From positions 5,881-40,210 of the forward strand of contig QAXH01004304.1 of the NCBI GenBank assembly GCA_004335635.1: a stretch of DNA of 34,330 nt, given 5' to 3'. Position 1 is the first letter of the stretch. The number at the start of each line of letters is the position of its first letter. Shown in pieces: positions 1 through 9,273 of the stretch. Under the pieces are notes generated by a model that saw only the letters and a program-made list of their open reading frames with translations, did no database searches and was not told where the DNA came from. The stretch comes from Chloromonas sp. AAM2 (Eukaryota; Chlorophyta; Chlorophyceae; Chlamydomonadales; Chlamydomonadaceae). Made by a program: the position numbers and the translations under genes.

Positions 1-10
1 GTGTGTGTGC

Positions 11-62
<52 letters not shown>
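1..62. repeat. (GT)n microsatellite at the left edge
   Basis: The window opens with an almost pure GT dinucleotide run of about 60 bp, with two GC interruptions near the left edge. The Cys-Val open frame running through it is an artefact of the repeat. It probably sits in an intron or the flank of the Mpv17-type gene whose first visible exon begins at 417. Confidence 0.95.
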
Positions 63-64
<2 letters not shown>

Positions 65-416
65 GTGTGCACGTGTCAATTCTGTGCTGAAGCAAGAACT
101 GGACAGCCTCAGGCAGAGAGATGACTGTGCCTTATACACGTCCTTGCACTGCCTACACCCTTGCATTCTTGCATTCTTTGCATTTGGAGCACACGCAATC
201 GGGTCACATGCACTTGATGCATTCGCGGTACATGAAGTGATAGCTAGCCTCTTCTGTTTCATGGTAACTTCATCGTAACAAGCATCATGGAGGCCATACA
301 TCGGTAGGACTGCTTATCACTCGTCACCTGTGCCGTGTCGTTGCATTGCTTTTCGCTTGCATTTGGATTACAAGCACTCCATCTGATGTTCTCCATCTTG
401 TGCCTGGCTCGTGCAG

Positions 417-1230
417 CTGGCGTTCTATGCTTGGGGCTCATGCTTGATTGACGGAACTGGGTGGGAGGGCTTCCGGACGAAGGTCACTAAAGACTTTGCA
501 GCCACCTATCTCGCTGAGCTGGCAATATGGCCTGCATTCCAGGTGCGCAAATCGTATCCCATCTGTACCAGCGACTACTCTCTTTGTACCAGCGGTTACT
601 GATGGACATGGCTTGACCTAAACAAACAGGAACAGCGCCACCAGACTAAGTGCACAACTCATTGGGCAATGCACATGTATGATTGATCATGTTTTGACAC
701 ATCTGCGAGAGCTGCATGCAGCTGCATTTGCGAGGTGGGAACGACGGTTTTGAGGTTGGAGCCTTGTTGTGTATGTTGAAGACCGGCTGCCATTCTCGTT
801 GTTATTTCTCAAGCTTGCACTCTTACATGGTGTGGCACTTGTTACAATTGACTGAGGTGTATTGTCTTTTGCCTCACAGACATTCAACTTCAATCGCATA
901 CCCGTTGACCACCAGCTGTTGGCTGTCAACCTAATGACCCTAGTGGATGCATCCTTCCTCAGCTACGCTCGGAGTCAAGACGACTGGTGGGTTGCAATGG
1001 AGCATGGGCAGACAAGTCAGGGTGGTGGGAGGCGCATGGGCTCGCAAGTCAGGGTGGTTGATCATGGCACAACATCTTCCGTGCATGCAACGGCTTGGCT
1101 GTTTCAACAAGCGGTATCATCGCACCGTTTTCAGGGTGAACAGTATCATTCAGCTCTTGTGCGACCGACCTGCCCCACCTCCACATTCTGCCTTGGCAAG
1201 GGGGTTGGCCAGCGCTGTCACTGCTCCTGA
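417..1230 (+). CDS. Mpv17/PMP22-family membrane protein, 3' part (5' exons outside window)
   Basis: Two exons are visible. Exon 417-542 follows a GTGCAG acceptor and encodes LAFYAWGSCLIDGTG through YLAELAIWPAFQ, ending at CAG|GTGCGC. Exon 880 onward follows GCCTCACAG and encodes TFNFNRIPVDHQLLAVN and LMTLVDASFLSYARSQDDW. The spacing of TYLAELxxWPxFQ, NFxxIPVxHQLLxVN and DAxFLS is the C-terminal signature of the Mpv17/PMP22 family. These are four-helix proteins of peroxisomal, mitochondrial-inner or plastid membranes, thought to act as small channels. Phase is 0 at the intron. The 3' end is uncertain: the frame stays open to a TGA at 1228-1230, but the tail after about 990 looks low quality and a donor-like CTG|GTGGGT at 987 could lead to a further exon. 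The N-terminal half must lie left of the window. A paralogue lies in opposite orientation at 5667-4261. Confidence 0.75.
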
Positions 1231-1379
1231 TGACTGTGATTGCAACAGTGCCAAGGCTCGGCCACCCTACACCATCATGTCAGTCATGCAATTCGAAAGG
1301 CAAGGGTTGAAACTAGGCCATTGCAAAACTACACAACATCCTAATCATGCAGTTCAAACGGCGGTGCCCACTCGGCCTG

Positions 1380-1384
1380 TGTAA
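1380..1384 (+). terminator. Putative TGTAA polyadenylation signal for the left Mpv17-type gene
   Basis: TGTAA, the usual polyadenylation element of chlorophycean algae, occurs 150 nt after the TGA at 1228-1230. The position suits a short 3' UTR. A five-base motif is common by chance, so this is only suggestive. Confidence 0.3.
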
Positions 1385-4260
1385 GCTTCACTGCAACCAG
1401 CTGTGAACATGGCCATGCTGAGCACGCTTGGGTGGTATGACCAGGTAATTTGTATCTGCACTGCTTTGATCAATTAGCGCATACCAGCCTTTGCAGTGTC
1501 ATCATGTAGTTTGCGCCTTATGAATCACATGCTGGCCGGTTACTGCAGGGTTGCGTCCCTCCAAGCGTACTTGAGCGGCAAGACTGAACATCAAGATGGC
1601 AAGGTGGCGCAGTGATGACAATCGTTAGTTATGTGAGCATGTGACAGCCAGTCAACGGAACGAACGAACAATCCACCGAGGTTTTGGTTCAGGGAACTCC
1701 AGTGACTTCCTTCGAAACATTGGTGTTCTGCTTGAACAGCGTAACGGCTGCCGTGCATGCTGACCCGTGTCTTGATCATGTATGCCTTCTGGGTTTGATT
1801 GATCGAATGCCATGCGCATGTGTAGCAGCAGCACAGTGCTGACAGCTTTGCATGGGTGGCAAGTCATGCGCTCCAAGCATTGGAGCATGGTTTGCAAGTC
1901 ATGTGCACATGCATGCATGGCAGCTCACATGAGTTTCCTTCCATGCGGCTGTCTGCGGCCATCACACGGCCAAGGCAGGCTGTATGAAAGGCAGGTTCAC
2001 CTGACCCATTTACCATGCAACAGAGCCGTGCATGGCAACAATTCTAATCTAGCATAGAACACTGTATGATTCACGTACATCCAGTATGCCTGGAGGTGAT
2101 CATGCTGGTCTTAAAGCGACCATACGGGACTGACATAACGCTGGGGATTAGGACTTTATGCATGCCAGGGCTTGCATGGATTGCATTGATCTAGATGTGT
2201 GGGCATCATCAGAGAGCTGAGAGTCATTCTTTACAGCAGCATGGCCTGCTGCTGCACAGGCATGAGAGCGGGCGCATGACATGAAGCTGTAGATTTCGTC
2301 ACATGTGAGGTGCATGAGTGCGCTTTGGCATGAGTGCATGATGGCCTGTGTGCTCCAATGTACGGGATATGCGTGAATGTAGTCATATTCATGTTGTGAT
2401 GATGACGATCATGCAATGATACATGCTACAGCGTGGAACTGGCAAACCGATGCAACCATCATTGCAAGCTGGCGCGTTACTAATCCATGTACAATCATTG
2501 TAGTGGAAACGCATGCGGAACCACTGGGCAGGGATATCTATTTACACAACTCCAGGACGCCTGGCCTACCCTAAGCAAGGAAAGACCTGCTGCTCTTAGC
2601 CATTAGTCGTGCGTGTGAGTGGGCCTTCTGGTTCTATGCCTATTCCCTGTACTGCGCAAGCTCTCAAGGGTGTGTTGGTTCACTGCAACAATCAAGGTTT
2701 TGGCTCGCAGCAGGACATGTAGTTTTTGACATGCTTAGCTAACGTTCTTGCAGTTTCTTCTTTGGTTGATATGCAAGAAGCGATTGACCTGTGTTTTGCT
2801 ATCAACTCGCCCAGTGCTCAGGGTCAAGTCCCAGCTGGTCGGTGTTACAGGCCAGTTAGAGAAGGTGTGTGATGACCATAAGTTGGCTGACCTGCTTCTC
2901 ATCACTGTTATCTGGTTGCTTTTCGCTGTTTTCAGTCTGATGTTTGGTAAAACCTGAGCGCTCCAGTACATTGCATGATTGGTACTGAGAGAAACCTGAT
3001 GTATCCTGCTTCATAACGTTCACTGAGCCAAAGGTTCAACGCAGTGGAGTGGTACATAAAGCTCGCAAGCACAGCTCGCTTACATTCAAGACAAGTAAAA
3101 AATACAAAGCCATTGGCAGCAACCAAGGCACACACGCGAGTGCCAATACCAACATACGCTCTTGATGTCTCGCTCACTACATCTACAGCTACATGTCAAG
3201 TCTCTAATGACTTGCAATGAAACCGTCTAAAAGATCTCACATCTCTCATCACTCTGAATCTCACGTGCATAGGACCAATCACCACAAAAGCAAAGAGCCA
3301 GGGCGTGTGCAAGTGAAAGCACAGAACACGAGCACTTACAGAAAGACAGCATCAACAACCCCAGGGCACCAGCCAGTGTCTACAAATCCACAGGAGCCAA
3401 GCACCATAAAACCGCCCGAGTGCATAAATTTGAAGGAATCTGCAATCTGCCAAAACAGTGAGCATTGCAGAGCGCTGCAGCAACTCGATATGTGAACATA
3501 AATGGGGGCGCCACTCCCGCACGGTCATACGTGCGTCCCCAGGTGTCCTCACACAGACGAGGCACGTGACCCTTTCAACCCCATCCGTACGTCTCCTTAC
3601 CAGCTGTCACCACGGGCAACCATCTGCACTAGCTTGCGAGGCACGCGAATGCTCCCACTCTCACTCCTGCCAAAAGTCTGGTCACACCCACAGGGTTGAA
3701 GGTCAGACGGAGAGAGTGGCCTGACTGCCTGCCCAAGACTGTCACCTTCAGACAGGCAGTCCTGGCACTAATAAGAACTCGATTTGTGTGTAGTTTCCTG
3801 CTTGTCAGATAGCAAGCATTACGTCCTCGTAAGAAAATAACTGGCATGCAACGGCGGCACTGTCCATGGCGCAAAGAACACTCAGGTGCTGTGTTCGGTG
3901 TTTCTTACCCTAGTAAGGCCTGCCCGCTGCTTAGTTCACTGACACTTGCAGCTTGATGTGATGTGGTAACTCGGGTGGCAGTTGATGCACCAAAAACTCT
4001 TTGGCGCTGTTCAGATCTGGTGCCAAGAAACTAGTTTAGAAAGTGTTACCGACCCAGCCAACAGGAGAAGCAACAGTAAGGTCAAACTCAGCCTACATTT
4101 GTGGCCTGAAGCGCGGTCCTTGGCAAGCACACTGCCATGCTGTCTAGCGAGTTGCATCCCCAGCGCCTCGGCCGGGTGTGCTGGAAAAGGCACGAATGCT
4201 GATGTGGTACACAGAAGTTGGTAATGGGGCAAAATGGCGGTTTGTTGTACGCTGGCTGGC
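1385..4260. other. Intergenic stretch with no recognisable gene
   Basis: This 2.9-kb stretch lies between the 3' ends of two convergent Mpv17-type genes. Open frames are short and of biased composition, without family signatures. The only mildly protein-like piece is near 2752-2957 (+), after a TTGCAG acceptor, with a hydrophobic run (LADLLLITVIWLLFAVF). It could not be tied to any neighbour. TGCATG/GCATGC words are frequent. 3' UTRs of both flanking genes probably occupy part of it. Confidence 0.5.
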
Positions 4261-5667
4261 TTAGGCCCGGTCATGACTGCTGGTACGTTTACTAGCACCC
4301 CTGTTGATCTTCACTGGCTCCTTCAGCACGCCCTCTCTATGCTCCGGCAGCACCCAGTTCTCAATAACCTGTGCCATGCGCCCAAATGCCGGTTTGCCCA
4401 CTCCACCATTACTGCACTCCTCGCCGGCCGCTGCAGTCTTAGCTTTACTGCGATTGCTGCCGCTGCTGCTGTGCATGCTGGCAAGGGCAGGTACCATGAG
4501 CATGCTACCAAAAACGTCGTTGTTCTGGGGTTTCTGCTCCTGAGGAACAATGGAGCTGCCCACGGTTTCCTCATGCAGGGAGCCTAGGTTGGCTGGCAGG
4601 AGATCGGTGAGGGTGAATGAGCCTGACCGGATTATGGCTAGGAACGCCACATCCAAAACCGTCACCAGGTTCACGGCCAGAAGGCTGCAGCACACACGCA
4701 GCATGCAAGTCAAGTGACTAGTAAGCGGCATGCAATGAACACAAGGCGCAGGTTTAATATGTGGCTGTTTTAATCCGCATAGCTTTGATCTGGATGCGCT
4801 GCCAGTTTCCTTTAAAAAAAACTGCACAATGCCTCTCCCAAGCCTCTAGAGTCCATACAGCCACAAGTCAGTCGCTCCAAACTCAATGCTGCTTGAGGAG
4901 CATAGTAATGGAACATCTCCACGTGTCTTTTTCTCACTAACATCACTCACTGGTGGGAAACAGGCAGACGGGTGAAAATCGCGGCCATGATAGGAGGCCA
5001 GGCGGCTACCTCAGCTAAATAAGTGGGCACAAACTCCTCCTGCAAAGCAAAGCGAACGCAATGAACAATAGCCACCATGTTGCATGTAATCAGGGCACAC
5101 GAAGGTTTTTCACTCACATGGGGAGCATGCAGATGGCACAAGCATACGATGTTGCTGCGTCATGCGCATGCAGTTGTGACGATGGGAAGTGTCTGGCATG
5201 GGCAGTCTGGTCAACCCGCACATGCATGCACATGTGTCCAGACTGACCTGCATCTGAGTTACAAAAGTCTTCATGTTGCCCTTGTCGATGACGACCTCGC
5301 CCCACAAAAAGAAGGCGCTCATGTAGAACACATTCCACGCAGTGCTGTCGAGTAGAATCTTGGCCAGGAGAAAACGGGCACTGGACTCGGGGCCGAATAA
5401 AATAGCTAGCTTGTCAAGGTTTGAATACCAGATATGACCGCATGGGCCGATACATGCACCACCGAACACGGCTGTAAGCGTGGTGCGACGCAAGTCAGGG
5501 CGCCCCTTCTCTTCTGATGAAAATCGTTGTGCCAACAGGTCGCCAGCTCCCCACAGCAGCGCCGACGTCACGCTCTGCGTGGCAACGGGCCGCTTCTCGA
5601 GCTGGCGTTCATAGCATCTCCACAGTCTGGCCAGCGGGCCCTGACTGCCCGCTAATGCAGCTATCAT
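4261..5667 (-). CDS. Mpv17/PMP22-family membrane protein, complete (310 aa, 3 exons)
   Basis: Exons on the minus strand are 5667-5248, 5039-4951 and 4684-4261 (420+89+424 nt, closing at 311 codons with the TAA). Start is the ATG at 5667, giving MIAALAGSQGPLARLW. The family landmarks follow in order: YERQLEKRPVATQSVTSALLWGAGDLLAQR (residues 20-48), GPCGHIWYSNLDKL (about 75-88), KILLDSTAWNVFYMSAFF (about 102-119), then TYLAEVAAWP and RLPVSHHLLAVNLVTVLDVAFLA across introns 1 and 2. Donors are CAG|GTCAGT and CA|GTGAGT. Mpv17-family proteins are organelle membrane proteins with about four helices. The last exon adds roughly 120 residues rich in Ser, Ala, Gly and Lys beyond the family core, an unusual C-terminal tail that could be disordered. 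Membrane destination cannot be read from the sequence. Family assignment is firm, substrate unknown. Confidence 0.85.
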
Positions 5668-6741
5668 CAGAAAGGTCTTCAGACGACGCCCAAAGTTGTT
5701 TTAATGTATTCGCGCGACTCAGCGCCAAGGCCGTGTTCTGACTCCTGGACGGCTCCAGTGCTGCTGCGGGTTGTGCCCGGAGGGCGGGGACAGGTTCTGT
5801 CTCCTTGGTCTGCCAAGGAACCCTGAATCGCGCACAGAAGACAGGCAAGAAAAAATAAAGGCGAAAGCCCACGAGCTTCTTCAGGCCTGGCTGGTCAATG
5901 GAGCTGCCTTAGCACAGAGCATGCGGGCCATGCGTTTGCAGGTCTGGTTCGCAGAGGCCAACGCGCCCAAGCACCGACAGACAAGAGCATATGGCCATCT
6001 AGTCAGCAGATGTGGCTGCCATGGCTTGCACGATCCAGGCCGCTTGGCCAAAACGCCCTTCCTGGGCTGATGTACCAACCTGGTGCGGCGCCGCTGTTCT
6101 CAGGCGCACTCGCTGATCATGAACTCCAAGAAGATCGTGTTCGAGTATGGGGCCACCGTGGGGGTAGGCGGGGTTGGTGAGATGGGAAGCTGGTTGGAGG
6201 CTCAATAGGTGTGTTGTATACGTGCGCAAGGAAAGAAGCACAGCAACTCTGCTGAATGCAGGTGCGGAAGTGTTGAGAATGGCGTGTCAGCGCGGCCTCC
6301 TGCCTGTTTGAGTGCGCTGGCTCAAGGGAAAACCCTGAGCACGTGCGGGAAAACAATCAGAATCCGCTTGTGTCGCGTCGAACATGACGATGCACACGTG
6401 TCCCTTTGGTGCATTGCATATGTCAGCGCAATGCATTCAGGTCATGTCAGCAGAAACCCTAATCCATATCCTGGGGTTTCCGTCTGGCCGTCTTGATGCT
6501 TGTACCAAGACGTACCCTTGATGAAATGCATTACCTGTCGAGGTACTCAGCAATCATGCTGATTGCATGTACATCAGGCGCAGGTCCCACTGCACTTGTT
6601 GAACTTCTGCACACATGTCAAAATAATGGGGCAAATAAGAGCTCGGGCTGCGCAGTGTGCCGCCGCCCATACCTTACAACATGTGGCATGCACGGCAGTA
6701 CTCGAACGTTACACAGGTTCGTGTCTCCGACAAACACCTGG

Positions 6742-7036
6742 TCAAAAGAGAGGGGGGACCGCGCCCAGGTGTCCCTGAAGAGCTGGCAAGGCGAGCCCCA
6801 GCGGCACTTTGTCTGTTGGCAACATTGTGACTCTGTGATCATCTCCAATCTCAAATGGGGCGTGTCTCGGCCTGCTGTTCATATCCCCTGCCTTCATAGA
6901 CTGACTGTCTCCAAACATCACGGATGCTACAATGTGCAGGCTGCCCTTACTGCTGTCGACACTGGGCTGCAGCGTATCAGCCCAGAAGGAATCAAAGAGC
7001 TCGGGGTCTGGCATGTGAAGTGCCTGAAGCTCGTCT
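6742..7036 (-). other. Open reading stretch of uncertain coding status
   Basis: Reading the minus strand from about 7036, after a TTTAG or TTCAG acceptor-like site, gives a protein-like stretch containing LHMPDPELFDSFWADTLQP and later RPRHAPFEIGDDHRVTMLP, ending at a stop at 6742-6744. Composition is less biased than typical shadow frames, and it is about 95 residues long. I do not recognise a family, no good 5' exon was found, and a competing plus-strand frame is also open. It could be one exon of a gene, a remnant of a mobile element, or chance. Confidence 0.25.
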
Positions 7037-7108
7037 AAATGGCATGTCAAGTGCCTGAGTCTAAATGAGGATGAGCACCTTACCGCGAAGAAGTCTGATA
7101 CCCTGTGG

Positions 7109-7225
7109 CGGTTTGTACACCAACTAGGAGCTTTGAACATGAAAAATCTCATGGATGTACAACTGACAGCATGTCTTAAAATGCTCCCATGTGCCGGTTT
7201 GTACACCAACCAGGAGCTTCGAACA
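7109..7225 (+). repeat. Pair of 31-bp direct repeats, 86 bp apart
   Basis: The segment starting CGGTTTGTACACCAACTAGG at 7109-7139 recurs at 7195-7225 with three substitutions. The core GTTTGTACACCAAC is identical. The copies are separated by unrelated DNA upstream of the NCS1 gene. They could be remnants of a local duplication or paired binding sites. Confidence 0.75.
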
Positions 7226-7873
7226 GGAGCATTCCTTTGGTGGGACAAATTGGGAGAGCAGACTTTGCAGTTTTGCAATACGGCGCCCTGAAGAGCAACC
7301 AGAGCTCAAGACAGATATAAACTCTAGCAATGGGTGAAAAATGTGGATGGTTATGATCTGACTATGCCTCTCTGACGAGCTCCTCTGTTACCACAACTCT
7401 ATGCCTCCTTCCTGCCGTTCGACCCTCTCCATGCCAAGTTGCTATCCCTGTCTGAGCCTGACTACATGCTGAACACGAGCTTCATGGACAGAGTTCAGGG
7501 TTGCAGCGACTAATACATACCAGTCAACCTTCTTGTATCAGGCTAGCAGGTACGCATTGACTTCGAGTGCTTAAAACCGGGATGAGATATGGTCTATACA
7601 TAATGATGATCAATCAATCGCTTTGACATGCTGCGATGTATTGCCTGGCAGTGAAAGAAGGCTCGAGCACACCGTGCCCTGTCCATTGTCGTGCGTGGAA
7701 GCTCGCCGAACCCGCGTGCATGCCAATTGCACTCATGCGCAAAGCCTACAAACCTTGGCTTCCCATTGTAATCAACACCTTGGTCATTGGAAAGTGAGAT
7801 TGGAGTGTGCATGCCTGGAATAGAATGCTCGTTGCCTCGGACATCAGCTGGGCTTGCCTTGGCAACAGAAGCC

Positions 7874-9240
7874 ATGCAGAGGGCCATGGCACAACGCCTG
7901 CGGGCCCTCGGGCCTGCTCCTTCCCCTGGCATGCGACGTGTACCATACCGGGTGTCTCATACTGCGCATAGTGCCGCCTTAAGAATTCGCGGACCCAGCA
8001 AATCACAGATGTCACAGTCGAGCTTGATGGACGATGCTATTCTTGCGCGGTCGCCGGTGTCACCTGATCCTCAGCTTGTGAACGAAGGTGCGCAAGGTTT
8101 GGCCATATGCAAGCATGCGTGCAAGCAAACGCGCACCATCAGTGCACCCATGCTCCACATGCTACGGAGCACGCACGCTGTTAAAAGGAGCGGGCGACTG
8201 AATGTGTGTGTGCATGAGGAGCTAGAGCAGGCCTCACCAACTCACCTGCGTGACTCCCTTCCAGAGCATGCATCAGTTGTGCCCGCGCAGCACAAACACC
8301 ATATGATAGTGACATGCACGACTTATTTGCTGCCTGTTTGCATGGCCTTGGCATTCGACACATGGCTGACACATGGCTGAACATGTGCAAATCCGCTGTC
8401 TCGTCGACCTGTTCCATCTGACCTTGGTCACAGATTTTGAGCCGACTCCCGCCGACAAGCGCACCTTTGACACTGTAGACTGTGAGTCATGGGGTTGCTT
8501 GAAAATGGTAGCTTGCTACGATATGAGATATGCCACTTGTCACAGGCGAGAGGAGGCAGGCACTACTCTGGTTTGATTGCTTGTTTGTTCCGTGGGAATA
8601 CTGGACACATGGTAGGTCGCGTGTCAAGTGCTTCACAGGACTGCCCAGCTTAAACCACGTGAGGCAGACCACGAATGCAGGGCACTTTGCAACAACACAC
8701 GCCTCGTCAGAGTATGGCTTTACACACGTCCGGGAACGGGCTCATGTTTTTTCCAACAAGACTCAAGAGCCGGCTACAACTACATGCGTTTATTTTCCTT
8801 TGCGTTTCAATTTAATTGCGTTTCATTTCTTATTCTGCCAGTTATACAGCAAAATGATCAAAAAGACTACGCTGCACGCCCATCCACCAGTGTTGCCTCA
8901 TACAACCTGTTTGGTGTACTCTCTGCTTTGTCCAGACGCCACCATGTGGATTACACTTGTCATCAGCATCACCACCTACTACCTGGCGTCGTCACTGGTG
9001 GACCTAGGTGAGGGAGAAAGCCAAAACAAGGCCTTGGGCCAACGCATTGTGTGTCATTTCCTATTTAGTCCTACAAGGAATGACCAGCAGCAGAGTGCAC
9101 ATGCGCAAATGTCTCCCTCCCGCCCTTGCCCCCGCTGAGCAGTCCTCCTCGGACTGAAGGCCATGTACATGCACACACATGCACACACATGTGCACATGC
9201 ACACATGCATACGCACACACGCACGCACGCATGCGCACGT

Positions 9241-9273
<33 letters not shown>

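Larger units (their letters stand above)
5668..7810. other. Divergent intergenic region with orphan exon-like blocks
   Basis: This 2.1-kb interval lies between the start of the minus-strand Mpv17-type gene and the NCS1 gene and should hold both promoters. No clear TATA box was chosen. Three plus-strand pieces look protein-like but do not assemble into a gene: about 5843-5941 (KAHELLQAWLVNGAALAQ, ending TTGCAG|GTCTGG), about 6106-6165 (HSLIMNSKKIVFEYGATVG after TTCTCAG), and about 7377-7513 (LYASFLPFDPLHAKLLSLSE to TAA). A minus-strand open stretch covers 7036-6742. They may be remains of a decayed gene or exons of an unrecognised one. Confidence 0.35.
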
